DNA from: Quadrisphaera sp. DSM 44207
GTDB taxonomy: Bacteria > Actinomycetota > Actinomycetes > Actinomycetales > Quadrisphaeraceae
Length of the DNA: 64,000 nt
Direction: 5' to 3'
Assembly: GCF_900101335.1 (NCBI RefSeq)
Contig: NZ_FNKA01000003.1
Location: forward strand, 62,001-126,000
The position numbers were made by a program, and so were the translations under genes. Below are positions 1-8,548 of this stretch, in pieces. The notes beneath the pieces were generated by a model. That model saw nothing but the letters and a program-made list of their open reading frames with translations. It was not told the origin of the DNA and ran no database searches. Numbering within the stretch: position 1 is the stretch's first letter; each line of letters starts with the position of its first letter.

Positions 1-751
1 TCTCCAGGGCCTCCAGCTGCCGGGCTCCGGACCAGAAGCGCAGCTCGAAGACCACCGAGGAGGCCCCCAGCTCGCACAGCAGGCACTGCGGGGCGGGGGC
101 CTCGGCCACGCCCGGCAGGTCGTGCACCGCGGCCAGGGCCACCGCGCGGGCCCGGGGGAGGTCGGTGCCGTAGGCCACGCCGACCTCCACGGACGTGCGG
201 ATGCTGTCGTAGCCGGTCTGCACCGTGACGACCTCCCCGTGCACGGTGCTGTTCGGCACCAGCACACGGCGGCCGTCGAAGGTGCGCACGACCGTCTCGC
301 GCAGGTTCACCTCCTCCACCGTGCCGCGCACCTCGTCGACGGCGATCTGGTCGCCGGCGCGGAACGGCTCGCGCACGAGGATGAGCAGTCCCGCGAAGAG
401 GTTGGACAGCACGTTCTGGAAGGCGATGCCGACCGCGACCGACACCACGCCCAGGCCGCCGAGGACGTCGACCGGGCGCACGCTGGGGAAGGCGACGGTC
501 AGCCCGGCTCCCACGCCGAGGGCGGCTGCGGCGAAGCCCGCGAGGGTGGCGAAGACGCGGGCGTAGGAGGCGGTGTGGCGCCGGGCCAGCCACGCGCGCA
601 CGGCCCACCGCACGAGCCGGGCGAGCAGGAAGCCGGCGAGGACGACGCCGGCGCCGACGGCGACCTGGCGCGGCTCGATCGGCGGCAGGCGCAGCGCCTC
701 CTCGAGGTCCACCCCGGAGGACGCGAGGAGGCGCGCGCTCAGCGCGAGCAC
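1..751 (-). CDS. MscS-family mechanosensitive ion channel (3' end beyond window)
   Basis: Reading the complement from a GTG at 751 gives an open frame to the window edge. A short N-terminal region is followed by two hydrophobic helices and then the MscS core: a glycine/alanine-rich pore helix (VAVGIAFQNVLSNLFAGLLI), then a beta domain with REPFRAGDQI, DEVRGTVEEV and the motif VPNSTV. This is the usual small-conductance channel layout, which opens under membrane tension to release solutes. The start overlaps the upstream lipoprotein gene by 13 bases, so it is probably the fourth gene of the operon. A GTG at 772 is an alternative start. The family is clear; the start is uncertain. Confidence 0.88.
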   Translation of the reverse strand, partial: MLALSARLLASSGVDLEEALRLPPIEPRQVAVGAGVVLAGFLLARLVRWAVRAWLARRHTASYARVFATLAGFAAAALGVGAGLTVAFPSVRPVDVLGGLGVVSVAVGIAFQNVLSNLFAGLLILVREPFRAGDQIAVDEVRGTVEEVNLRETVVRTFDGRRVLVPNSTVHGEVVTVQTGYDSIRTSVEVGVAYGTDLPRARAVALAAVHDLPGVAEAPAPQCLLCELGASSVVFELRFWSGARQLEALE

Positions 752-1449
752 GGAAGAGCCGGTCCCCAGCACGGGGCCAGTCTCGTCGAGGTCGTGGGCG
801 CGTCCGTGGCGGCACCCGCGACGGGGCCCGTGGTGCCCGTGCCCGTGCCCGTGGCGGTGCCCGTGCCAGGGTCCGGCGCCGCCGGCGGTGCCACGGAGGC
901 GTAGTCCGACCGCTCGACCGGGTCGCCGCTCAGCCCGGTGTCGGTCGGCACCTCCACGGGCACCCCCTCGATGGTGAACCGCACCCGCTGCACACCGGGA
1001 GCACCCGTGACCGTCCACACCAGCTGGGCCACGGCCAGCAGCTGCGCGCCTCCCGAGACGCTGGCGAGGTCGCCCGTCGCGGCGACGACGACGGTGGCGG
1101 GGTCGCGCTCCGGGTCGGGGCCGGCGGCGAAGCGCTGCGGCACCAGCGCGGTGCGGGTCCCCGCCACGACCTCGGCGCTCGAGGGGCCGACGACCAGCTG
1201 GTCCAGCGCCGCCTGAGCGGAGCGCTCCGGCGCGGGACGGGCGACCTCGTGCAGCCGGGAGCCGCGCACGAAGAACACGGCGACGTCCGCGCTGCCGCTC
1301 GGCGGCGCCGTCGCCGTCCGCGACGGCGCGCCGACCTCGACGGGCTCCGGGTGCTCCTGCGGGCGCACGCTGCAGCCGGCCAGCGCCGCGGCCAGGACGG
1401 CGCAGGCCAGCGCAGCGAGCACCGCGGCGACGGGGCCGCGTCCGCTCAC
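739..1449 (-). CDS. GerMN-domain lipoprotein of a two-component operon
   Basis: 236-residue predicted lipoprotein. A short basic N-terminus and a hydrophobic segment end in the lipobox LAGC at about residue 25, followed by a low-complexity linker. The core (about 50-190) contains FFVRGSRLHEVARP, ALDQLVVGP and LAVAQLVWTVTGAPGVQRVR, which fit the GerMN fold found in LpqB and CseA-like lipoproteins. The C-terminus is a Gly/Thr-rich tail. The GTG start overlaps the kinase stop (GTGA), so translation is coupled. Lipoproteins in this position usually modulate the adjacent sensor kinase; that role is inferred. A clear paralogue lies at 9183-9818. Confidence 0.85.
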   Translation of the reverse strand: MSGRGPVAAVLAALACAVLAAALAGCSVRPQEHPEPVEVGAPSRTATAPPSGSADVAVFFVRGSRLHEVARPAPERSAQAALDQLVVGPSSAEVVAGTRTALVPQRFAAGPDPERDPATVVVAATGDLASVSGGAQLLAVAQLVWTVTGAPGVQRVRFTIEGVPVEVPTDTGLSGDPVERSDYASVAPPAAPDPGTGTATGTGTGTTGPVAGAATDAPTTSTRLAPCWGPALPCSR

Positions 1450-2894
1450 GGGCGCACCTCCCGCGCGGGCAGGGCGACGACGAACCGCGCCCCTGCCGAT
1501 GGGCTGGCCCGCACCTCCAGGCGCCCGTGCAGCAGGTGCACGTGGCGCGCGACGAGGGAGAGGCCCAGCCCGGCCCCGCACGTGCTCGTGCTGGCGCTGC
1601 CGCGCCCGCGCGCGAAGCGCTCGAGGACGCGCTCGCGCTCCTCGGGGGCGACGCCCGGGCCGTCGTCGTCCACGCAGACCCGCGCCTCGCCGTCCCCGGC
1701 CTCGACGCGGACGGCGCTCAGCCCGCCCCCGTGGCGCTCGGCGTTGTCGACGAGGTTGGCGACCACGCGCTCGAGGCGGCGCTTGTCGGCGCGCACCACG
1801 AGCGCCCCGGCCTCCGGTGCCACGACGAGGCGGCCGCGCAGCCCCGCGGGCAGCGCGTGCTCGACGAGGGAGGGCAGGTGCACGTCCTCCAGGACGACGT
1901 CGGCGCTGCCGGCGTCCGCGCGCGAGATCTCCAGCAGGTCCTGCACCAGCCGGGTGAAGCGGTCGAGGTCCGCGCGCAGCAGGTCGAGCGCCTCCTGGCC
2001 GTCCTCGGGCAGGGACGAGCGGTGCCCGTCGAGCAGCGCCGCGGCCGTGACCATCGTCGTCAGCGGGCTGCGCAGCTCGTGGCTGACGTCGGCGGCGAAG
2101 CGCGCGTCGCTGCGCACGCGCCGCTCGAGCGCTGCCGCCGTCTCGTTGAAGGACGCCGCGATGGGCTCGAGGTCCGGGTCGCCGCAGGGGTCGATGCGGG
2201 CCCGCAGGTCACCGGCGGCGATGGCGGCGGCCGCCTCGGCGACGCGCTCGAGCGGGCGCAGCGCGGGCCGGGTGGCCCAGCGGCCCAGCAGCAGCGCGCC
2301 CAGCGGCAGCGCGAGCACGGCGCCCGCGAGCACGGCGGACAGCACGCGGTAGGTGCTGTCGAGCTCGTCGAGGGGGAAGACCTCGAAGTAGGCCGCGTCG
2401 ACGCCCGCCAGCGGGAGCCCCACGGCCAGGCGCGGGCGGCCGTCGACCTCGATCCGCTGGGCCGCGGGCTGCCCGGCGACGACGACGCGGCGCAGCTCCT
2501 CCGGCAGCGCCTCGCGCCCGGTGGTCAGGGAGGTGGTGGACCACTCCCCGCCCGTGACCACGAGGGACGTCGACCCGGTCTCCCGCGGCAGCTGGGAGAG
2601 CAGCTGCGGCGCGGTCAGCCCCTGGGTGGCGAGACCGCGCTGCAGCTGGTCGGCGTTGGCGACGGCCTGCGCCACCACGGCCTTCTCGCGCAGCACCAGC
2701 AGGTAGCTCGACACCGTCGACCACACGGCCAGCGCCGTCACCGCGGAGAGCACCAGGGCCAGCGCCGCGAAGGCGAGCGTCGCGCGGCCCCGCAGCCCCC
2801 GCCACCGGAAGGACCGCGTCCTGGCGGAGGGTCGCCGCCTGCCGGAGGGCCGGGCACCCGCCGCGGACGCCGCCGTCAGGGGCGGCGCCGTCAC
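1446..2894 (-). CDS. Sensor histidine kinase (MtrB/AfsQ2-like)
   Basis: 482-residue membrane kinase. One TM helix is at about 39-65, an extracytoplasmic sensor region of about 120 residues follows, and a second TM is at about 184-204. Then come a HAMP linker, a dimerisation domain with FAADVSHELRSPLTT (phospho-acceptor His about 272) and an ATPase domain with the N box (NLVDNAERHGG), the G1 box (DDGPG) and the G2 box (GAGLGLSL). It phosphorylates the response regulator encoded immediately upstream. The GTG start overlaps the regulator stop by the GTGA pattern. The regulator-kinase-lipoprotein order resembles MtrAB-LpqB and AfsQ/Cse systems; I cannot say which is orthologous. Confidence 0.92.
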   Translation of the reverse strand: MTAPPLTAASAAGARPSGRRRPSARTRSFRWRGLRGRATLAFAALALVLSAVTALAVWSTVSSYLLVLREKAVVAQAVANADQLQRGLATQGLTAPQLLSQLPRETGSTSLVVTGGEWSTTSLTTGREALPEELRRVVVAGQPAAQRIEVDGRPRLAVGLPLAGVDAAYFEVFPLDELDSTYRVLSAVLAGAVLALPLGALLLGRWATRPALRPLERVAEAAAAIAAGDLRARIDPCGDPDLEPIAASFNETAAALERRVRSDARFAADVSHELRSPLTTMVTAAALLDGHRSSLPEDGQEALDLLRADLDRFTRLVQDLLEISRADAGSADVVLEDVHLPSLVEHALPAGLRGRLVVAPEAGALVVRADKRRLERVVANLVDNAERHGGGLSAVRVEAGDGEARVCVDDDGPGVAPEERERVLERFARGRGSASTSTCGAGLGLSLVARHVHLLHGRLEVRASPSAGARFVVALPAREVRP

Positions 2895-3568
2895 GGGGCC
2901 AGGCGGTAGCCCATGCCGCGCACGGTGGTGACCGCCGTGGGGTGGCTCGGGTCCGCCTCGACCTTGGTGCGCAGTCGCCGCACGTGGACGTCCACCAGCC
3001 GCGCGTCGCCGAAGTAGCCGTAGCCCCACACCCGCTCCAGCAGCTCCTCGCGGCTGAGCACCCGGCCGGGCACGGCGGCGAGCTCGCACAGCAGGCGGAA
3101 CTCGGTGCGGGTCAGCGCCACCGGCTCGCCGCCGCGCCGCACCACGCCCTCGTCGGGGAGGACCTCCAGGTCGCCGACCTGCACGCGGTGGCGGGAGGCG
3201 GCCCCGCTCGAGCGGCGCAGCAGGGCCCGGATGCGGGCGGAGAGCTCCTTGGGCACGAACGGCTTGGAGACGTAGTCGTCGGCGCCGGCCTCCAGGCCCG
3301 CCACGACGTCGTGGCTGTCCCCCCGGGCCGTCACCATGATCACGGGGGCGTCGCTGGTGCGCCGCACCTCTCGACACACCTCGAAGCCGTCCTTGCCGGG
3401 CAGGACGAGGTCGAGCAGGACGACGTCCGCGCCCGTGCGCGCCAGCACGTCGAGGCCCTCCTCGCCGGAGGCGGCCTCGTGGACCTCGAAGCCCTCGCCC
3501 GTGAGGGTCATGCGCACCAGGCGGCGGATGCGGTCGTCGTCCTCGATGATCAGCACCGACCGTGCCAT
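2891..3568 (-). CDS. OmpR/PhoB-family response regulator
   Basis: 225 residues. The receiver domain has the acidic pocket IIEDDD, the phospho-acceptor Asp about 53 (VVLLDLVLPGKDGF) and the conserved Lys in the YVSKPF motif. A winged-helix DNA-binding domain follows, with LTRTEFRLL, VWGYGY, RLVDVHVRRLRTKVE and VRGMGYRLAP. It is the first gene of a four-gene minus-strand operon. The ATG at 3568 has no ribosome binding site, but a TACGGT hexamer (minus strand, 3580-3575) lies 6 nt upstream, which fits a leaderless transcript. The next part of the upstream region contains a motif also found before the lipoprotein genes at 9-10 kb, which suggests but does not prove autoregulation. Confidence 0.92.
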   Translation of the reverse strand: MARSVLIIEDDDRIRRLVRMTLTGEGFEVHEAASGEEGLDVLARTGADVVLLDLVLPGKDGFEVCREVRRTSDAPVIMVTARGDSHDVVAGLEAGADDYVSKPFVPKELSARIRALLRRSSGAASRHRVQVGDLEVLPDEGVVRRGGEPVALTRTEFRLLCELAAVPGRVLSREELLERVWGYGYFGDARLVDVHVRRLRTKVEADPSHPTAVTTVRGMGYRLAP

Positions 3569-3574
3569 GGAGGC

Positions 3575-3580
3575 ACCGTA
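3575..3580 (-). promoter_or_regulatory. -10 element for leaderless response-regulator mRNA
   Basis: On the minus strand TACGGT stands 6 nt before the ATG at 3568 and no Shine-Dalgarno sequence is present. This is the TANNNT-to-start spacing typical of actinobacterial leaderless genes. The same arrangement recurs at many genes in this window. Confidence 0.5.
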
Positions 3581-3641
3581 CGCACCCGCCGGCAGCGGCG
3601 CAGCAGCCGGGCGGCCGGCTCGCGACCCGGAGGTCGCGGGC

Positions 3642-3663
3642 GCGTGTCGAGACGGTGACGACC
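3642..3663 (+). repeat. Partial third copy of intergenic GTGTCGAGAC motif
   Basis: GCGTGTCGAGACGGTGACGACC here matches the end of the element at 10014-10034 almost base for base. It lies about 75-95 bp upstream of the response regulator start, on the far side of a GCGACC/GGTCGC inverted repeat. The hairpin half of the element is absent. Confidence 0.5.
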
Positions 3664-3731
3664 GCCCCGCTGGCCTCGCTCGCCGCGGACACCGGCCTCC
3701 AGCGTCGGTGCGGGCGCGCTGAGGAGGGCCG

Positions 3732-4879
3732 ATGGGAGAGGGCGCCGGGACGGACCGGTGGATGGCGAGGGCGGGGCGCTTCGGCGCGCGGTCGCTGCTG
3801 GGCCCGGTGGCCGTCCTGCTCGGTGGCGTGCCCTTCACCCTCCTGCTGCTGGTCGCGCGCCGGTGGGGGCCGCTGAGCGAGGTCGACGCCGGGGTCGCGG
3901 CGGACCTCAACGCCGCGGTCAGCGCCTCTCCGCCCCTCGCGGGCGCCCTGCGCGTCGTGACCGACCTCGGCGGCACCGGTGTCGTCACCGTCGTCCTGGT
4001 GCTGGCGACGGTGTTCCTGCGCATCCGGCAGCAGCGGCGGCTGGCGCTCTGCGTCGCCGTCACCGGCCTCGGCCTGGCCGTGCTGGTGCCGGTCACCGAG
4101 GCGCTGGTCGGCCGCGCGCGCCCCGTCGTCGACGTCCCCGTCGTCGCGGTGCCGAGCGGCGCCAGCTTCCCCAGCGGGCACGCGATGTCCGCCCTCGTCG
4201 CCTACGGGGCGCTGCTGCTCGTGCTCCTGCCGGCCGTGGGGCGCCGCGCGCCCCTGGCTCGTCGTGCTCACGGCGCTCGTCGTGCTGGCGGTCGGCCTCA
4301 CCCGGCTCGCCCTGGGCGTGCACTTCGTCTCCGACGTCCTGTCCGGCTGGGCCCTGGGGGCGGCGTGGCTGGGCGTGACCACCGCGGCCTTCCGCGGCTG
4401 GCAGCACAGCGCGGGGCTGCGCACGCACGAGCCCCTCGACCCCCTGGAGGCCGACGCCGACCCCCGGCTGGACCTCGACAGGTCCGGACAGGCGGTCCTG
4501 CCCGGCGGGTGGGCGGCGGTCGGGCGGCTGGCGCTCGCGGCCGCCGCCGTCCTCGGCGTGCTGACGGCGCTCGGCCTGCTCGTCACCGCGGTGCTGACGA
4601 CCACCTGGGTGGGCCGGGCGGTCCGGCAGGTGGTCCGGTTCCTCGCGGAGCACCGCACCGAGCTGCGCAGCGAGGTGGCCGGGGCCGTGGGGATGCTGGG
4701 CGGCACGCGGGAGGTGATCGCGGTGTCGCTGGCGACCGCCGTCCTGGCCCTGGCGGTGGCGGCGAGCTGGCGGCCCGCGGTGTTCGTCGTGGTCGCCGTG
4801 GCCGGCGAGGCGCTGCTGCACCTGACCACCTCCCGCACGGTCGGCCGGGCCCGCGGACCCCCGCGGCCCCGGGCCCTAG
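3732..4879 (+). pseudogene. PAP2-family phosphatase, frameshifted and 3' degraded
   Basis: The ATG at 3732 has a good ribosome binding site (GAGGAGGG). Frame 1 encodes membrane helices, then the PAP2 motifs VGRARP and the PSGHAMS phosphatase signature. After about 4235-4254 (runs GGGG and CCCC) the homologous reading continues one base out of phase: LTALVVLAVGLTRLALGVHF supplies the third PAP2 motif (R...H), followed by further membrane helices. A second repeat-like segment (VAVAGEALLHL) begins at about 4795 but lacks its catalytic part. The shifted frame has no natural stop before the opposing gene; a TAG at 4877 lies in the third frame. Either a real pseudogene or a sequencing indel; the intact family hydrolyses lipid or undecaprenyl phosphates. 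Confidence 0.65.
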
Positions 4880-5484
4880 CGCGCTGCGCCGGTGGACGCC
4901 GCTCCGCGGTGCGCGACGCCGTGCCGCCGGCGTCGTCCCCACGCCGTCACGAGTCCTCCGGCGACGGCGGAGCCGAGCATGCCCGCGAAGAGGTCGACGA
5001 CGGTGTCGGTGTAGCCGACGAGCATCCCCGCAGGGGCGATCTGCTCGACGATCCACTCGTAGTACTCCCACAGCACGGCGGCGGTGGTGCCGACGAGGAC
5101 CACCCAGACCGCCGGCGCCGAGGACCGCAGGGCGGGGGAGGCGCCGCGCGCCGGGGGCAGCAGGCGGAAGCGGACCAGGACGAAGTACGCCACGGCGGCC
5201 AGGCTGCCGGGGGTCAGGAAGTGCACCAAGACGTCGAACCAGGCGATCTCGCGGTACCAGTGCTGCACCGAGGCCCACGTGGCCAGGATCAGGAGGACCG
5301 CGAAGGCGCCCGCGAACGGTGCCGGCACGTCCGCTGCGCGGGCGGCGAGCATGAAGCCGACCATGAGGGCGAAGCGCAGGGCGCCGTCCCAGTCGCCGGT
5401 GACCGCCAGCCAGACCGCGCTGGCGACGGCCACGAGGACCGCCAGGTCGAAGATCCACCGGCCGGCAGTGCGAGAAGCGCTCAC
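4876..5484 (-). CDS. DUF2238/YjdF-like integral membrane protein
   Basis: 202 residues, GTG start with a strong AGGAGG site. I count five to six hydrophobic helices. Polar residues recur in the pattern of the DUF2238 group: WFDVLVHFLTPG, LWEYYEWIVEQ and YTDTVVDLFAGMLGS. The aspartates and glutamates inside helices suggest a transport or enzymatic role, but no function is established for the family. A basic C-terminal tail should be cytoplasmic. It converges on the degraded PAP2 gene and its stop overlaps the end of that gene. Confidence 0.7.
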   Translation of the reverse strand: MSASRTAGRWIFDLAVLVAVASAVWLAVTGDWDGALRFALMVGFMLAARAADVPAPFAGAFAVLLILATWASVQHWYREIAWFDVLVHFLTPGSLAAVAYFVLVRFRLLPPARGASPALRSSAPAVWVVLVGTTAAVLWEYYEWIVEQIAPAGMLVGYTDTVVDLFAGMLGSAVAGGLVTAWGRRRRHGVAHRGAASTGAAR

Positions 5485-5536
5485 GGTCGTCCTCCTGTCG
5501 TCGCGGCGGCACCGGTCGGGCGGCGCCGCACGGGCT

Positions 5537-6334
5537 TCACGTCTGCGGTGAGCTGGAGCTGGCGGTCGCGCTGGTGCTGGGTCCGGTGGTGCTCGGGGTC
5601 TTCGGGATCGTGCCGGTGGACTGGGCCCAGACGAGGAGCAGGCCGACGAGGGCCACGACGGCCACCGGCACCAGCGCCAGGGGGCGCAGCCCGGCCCGCC
5701 CGGCGGAGGCGAGCACCGCCACGACGCCCATGGCGATGACCAGCCCGACGTTCACCAGCAGCAGGAGGGCGCCGCCGAGCGCGAGGACCGGCGCGCCGCC
5801 GTACAGGGCGATCACCGCGGCGCCCAGGGCCGGCACCAGCGCCAGCGCAGCCACCGTCCCGATGAGCGTGTCGGTCTTCGACCGCGCCTGGGCGGTGGTG
5901 CCCGCCAGCCCGGCGGCGAGCGCGGCCGCCACGGACCACCAGCCCGGGTGCAGGCGCTCCTGCAGCAGCGGCTCGGCGAGCAGGACCGCGTCCGGGGGGA
6001 TGACGTTCGCGAGGTCCATGACGCCGGTGGTCGCTCCCGCGGCGGCGGAGGCCAGCACGAGGCCCGCCAGCGCCACACCCAGTCCGCGCGCAGCCTCCTC
6101 ACGGCGTCCCGCGGCCAGGGCGAGGGGGACCACCGCCAGGGGTGGCATCAGCGGCGCGACGATCATCGACCCGATGAGGATGGGCACCGAGCCGGACAGC
6201 AGCGCCACCGCGGCCAGCACCCCGGAGCAGCTCATGTACAGCAAGTAGCTGCCGGACAGCTGCACCTGGGCGGCGGTCCGCTCCAGGGTGTCGTCGTCGA
6301 CGAGGGGTCGGACGAGGGATCCGAGCGCGCTCAT
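5537..6334 (-). CDS. DUF389 family membrane protein
   Basis: 265 residues. The start at 6334 is preferred because the first helix follows shortly and a weak GGACGG site lies upstream; an in-frame upstream extension to 6412 looks non-coding. The family hallmark SGSVPILIGSMIVAPLMPPL is at about 45-65, followed by six or more helices; SKTDTLIGTVAALALVPALG is also typical. DUF389 proteins (TIGR00341 group) are inner-membrane proteins of unknown function. The C-terminus is a Ser/Thr-rich tail. Confidence 0.85.
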   Translation of the reverse strand: MSALGSLVRPLVDDDTLERTAAQVQLSGSYLLYMSCSGVLAAVALLSGSVPILIGSMIVAPLMPPLAVVPLALAAGRREEAARGLGVALAGLVLASAAAGATTGVMDLANVIPPDAVLLAEPLLQERLHPGWWSVAAALAAGLAGTTAQARSKTDTLIGTVAALALVPALGAAVIALYGGAPVLALGGALLLLVNVGLVIAMGVVAVLASAGRAGLRPLALVPVAVVALVGLLLVWAQSTGTIPKTPSTTGPSTSATASSSSPQT

Positions 6335-6425
6335 GCGGTCCGTCCTGGACGAGGAGCGGTGCCCGGCCCCGCCGGTGCGCGCCGTGGGTGCGGCGCGGGT
6401 GGGGCCGGGCACCGCACGGGTCGGT

Positions 6426-7154
6426 TCAGCGCACGGTGACCGCGTCGGGCTCGACGTCCTCCTTGCGCGGCCACGTCCTGGCGCCGAGCAGGCCGCCGAG
6501 GGCGGAGGCGATGACGGCCAGCCCGAGGCCGAGGACGGCGAAGCTGGCCGCCGAGCGCGCCGTGGCCACCGCCTGGGCGGGGTCGATGTCCGGGGCGTTC
6601 AGCTGCTGCAGGTCCACCACCTGGGTGACGGCCCCGGCCAGCGACCCGAACAGGGCGCCGCCGCCGAGCAGGGTGAGGAACAGGAACGCGACCACGCCGA
6701 GGGCCCACACGAGGATCCCGTGCAGCAGGCCGTCGTCCGCGCCGCGCCACATCGCGGTGGCCCCGGCGGTCAGGCCGCCGAGGAAGAAGGCGAGCAGGCC
6801 CAGCAGCCCGCTGACCCACCCGGCGTTGGTGCCGCCGGCCCCGACGCCGAGGTCGAGCCAGCCCAGGGCGAGGAAGACCAGCTCCAGGAGCAGGAAGGTG
6901 GGCAGGGCCACGATCAGCCCGGCCCACACCGGGCCCCAGCGGACCCGGTCGCGCCGCTGCGCCTCCACGGCGACGTTCACGGGCTCGTCCCTGGTCCCCA
7001 CCGGTGGGGCGGCGGGCCGGACGACGGGCTCGACGCGCTCGACGCGCTCGGTCTCCCGCACCACGGGCGGCGGGAGCACCTCGCGCTCCGCCGGGGCGGG
7101 CGTGGCGGGGACCGCGCCGGTGGAGCGGTCGCGGTCGAAGGGCTGTGCACTCAT
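6426..7154 (-). CDS. Hypothetical membrane protein with four helices
   Basis: 242 residues, ATG with an ideal AGGAGG site 8 nt upstream. The first 70 residues are polar and rich in Pro, Glu and Arg (cytoplasmic). Four hydrophobic segments follow at about 75-100, 112-135, 143-170 and 198-222, with a short exposed loop before the last that carries NAPDIDPAQAV. The layout resembles actinobacterial proteins with glycine-rich paired helices (GGLTAGATAMWRG), but I do not recognise a named family. It lies between DUF389 and an OB-fold-like gene, all on one strand, with its own ribosome binding site. Confidence 0.75.
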   Translation of the reverse strand: MSAQPFDRDRSTGAVPATPAPAEREVLPPPVVRETERVERVEPVVRPAAPPVGTRDEPVNVAVEAQRRDRVRWGPVWAGLIVALPTFLLLELVFLALGWLDLGVGAGGTNAGWVSGLLGLLAFFLGGLTAGATAMWRGADDGLLHGILVWALGVVAFLFLTLLGGGALFGSLAGAVTQVVDLQQLNAPDIDPAQAVATARSAASFAVLGLGLAVIASALGGLLGARTWPRKEDVEPDAVTVR

Positions 7155-7252
7155 CAGGGAGTCCTCCTAGCGGGGATGGCGTGGGGATCGGTCAGTGGTG
7201 GTGCAGTCGTGGGCCGACGTCTCGTCCTCGACGTCCGTTCGCGGGCGCTCGC

Positions 7253-7822
7253 TCATCCGGTGACCGGCTCGACGGCCTCCACCTCCCGCCACGGGCCGTC
7301 GACGAACTCGTCCAGCGCTCCGTCCGGCCACGCCTCCGGGTACGTCTCGTCCAGGTCCGAGGAGGCCAGCCCGTCCTGGACCAGCCCGGTGACCAGCACC
7401 GTCTGCCCCGCGGCGATCTCCTCGGTGGGGCCGACGGCCACGAACGCCCCGCCAGCGGCCAGGACCGGCAGGTCGGGAGCGCTGTCTCCTTCGGGCGGGA
7501 CGTCCTCCTCCAGGTCCATCGCGCCGTCGCCGAAGCCCTCCTCACCACCGAGGTCACCGGCGCTGCGGTCGACGCCGGGAGCGGTCAGGGTGAAGGCGCC
7601 GGGGACGAGGACCTGCTCGACCACCGCCTCGATCGCCACCGGCTCCCCGAGGAAGTCCGCCGGCTCGGCCAGCAGCTCCTCCGCGGTGATCGCCGGCTCC
7701 AGCTCCACGTCCTCCTCCGGTGGTTCGAGGCCGTCCTGGGCCCCCAGCCAGGTCTGCGGGTCGGTGGGCACCACCACCGTCGTGCCGGTCCTCCGGGGCC
7801 AGCTCGCTGCAGCGTCGGGCAC
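7253..7822 (-). CDS. OB-fold-like family protein, no signal peptide (paralogue 1)
   Basis: 189 residues from a GTG with a clear GAGAGGAG site. After a Glu-rich segment the core reads as a beta-barrel pattern: FLGEPVAIEAVVEQVLVPGAF, then a hydrophilic insertion, then GAFVAVGPTEEIAAGQTVLV, VTGLVQ and the tail WPDGALDEFVDGPWREVEAV. The tail closely matches WPDGALDAYTGGPWVDAAAI in the gene at 10083-10676, so the two are paralogues. Unlike its relatives it has no N-terminal hydrophobic segment or lipobox, which suggests a cytoplasmic version or a lost signal. No enzymatic motif is visible. Function unknown. Confidence 0.72.
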   Translation of the reverse strand: MPDAAASWPRRTGTTVVVPTDPQTWLGAQDGLEPPEEDVELEPAITAEELLAEPADFLGEPVAIEAVVEQVLVPGAFTLTAPGVDRSAGDLGGEEGFGDGAMDLEEDVPPEGDSAPDLPVLAAGGAFVAVGPTEEIAAGQTVLVTGLVQDGLASSDLDETYPEAWPDGALDEFVDGPWREVEAVEPVTG

Positions 7823-7927
7823 GTACTCCTCTCCTCTCCGGTCGTCCGGTCGTCCGGTCGTCGGTCCCTGGTCGGTGCCGCCGACGCCGTCGCGGCCCGG
7901 GCTCGGCGGTGCGCGCGCTCGTGCGGG

Positions 7928-8437
7928 TCAGCGGACGGCCACGGACGTCGCCTGCACGGCCGGGTCCCCCTCGAAGTCCTCGAGGGCCTCCTCGGCGAAG
8001 TTCACCTCGAGGTCCTCCTCGGCGCCGGCGATCGAGAAGTCCACCACCGTGCCGGACACCTGCACGACGTCCCCGATCGCCAGGGCGGTGGGCACGTCCG
8101 CTCCCAGGACCAGGAGCGGGTCCTCGCCGACCTCGATCCCACCGATGAGGAACGCGCGCGGGCTGAGGACCTGCGAGACCTCCCCGTCGAAGTCGACCTG
8201 GTCCCCGACCCGGCCCTCCAGCACCTCCTGGGACAACCCGCTCTCCTGGTCCTCCCCCAGGCCCGGCTGGTCGTCGTCGGTCTCCTCGACCTGGTCCTCC
8301 AGCTGCTGGTCCTGCAGATCGCCCTGCTCGGGCACCGTGGGCGGGTCGTCCACGACACCTCCTCCGCATCCCGGGAGCACGAGGACCGCGGTGGCGACGG
8401 CGAGCACGGTGCAGCGGGTGCGGCGGTGCGAGAACAT
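7928..8437 (-). CDS. OB-fold-like lipoprotein (paralogue 2)
   Basis: 169 residues. The ATG at 8437 has a GAGGAGGG site; the signal peptide (RRTRCTVLAVATAVLVLPGC) ends in the lipobox LPGC. An acidic Gln/Asp/Glu linker follows, then the shared core: VGDQVDFDGEVSQVLSPRAF, LLVLGADVPTALAIGDVVQV, SGTVVDF and a final FEGDPAVQATSV. The core alternates beta strands as in OB folds, and VLSPxAF is shared with the copy at 21208-21753. The protein should be anchored to the outer face of the membrane. A stress-sigma-like promoter lies just upstream. Function unknown. Confidence 0.75.
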   Translation of the reverse strand: MFSHRRTRCTVLAVATAVLVLPGCGGGVVDDPPTVPEQGDLQDQQLEDQVEETDDDQPGLGEDQESGLSQEVLEGRVGDQVDFDGEVSQVLSPRAFLIGGIEVGEDPLLVLGADVPTALAIGDVVQVSGTVVDFSIAGAEEDLEVNFAEEALEDFEGDPAVQATSVAVR

Positions 8438-8498
8438 GACCCTCCTCGAGGTTCGGACCCGGCCTCCGGGAGACGCCCGGTCGGGCTGGAGCACTCCT

Positions 8499-8522
8499 TC
8501 ACTCCTGTGACGCTTGCTGAAC
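8499..8522 (-). promoter_or_regulatory. Stress-sigma-like promoter (GTTC-N14-GAGTGA) for OB-fold lipoprotein
   Basis: On the minus strand GTTC (8522-8519), 14 nt, then GAGTGA (8504-8499). The 20-base stretch around the -10 differs in only a few positions from the promoter-like sequence at 39061-39080, which has the better match GTTT-N15-GGGTAA. This resembles SigB/SigF-type consensus promoters. The start codon lies about 55 nt downstream of the predicted initiation point. Confidence 0.42.
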
Positions 8523-8548
8523 GGCGTGACGAGGCATCGCTGCGGCGG

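Noticed and set aside
1249-2909. Long plus-strand open frames over the kinase gene.
   Set aside because: Typical antisense shadows in very high-GC DNA; low-complexity Ala/Arg/Gly content and no motifs, whereas the minus strand encodes a complete kinase.
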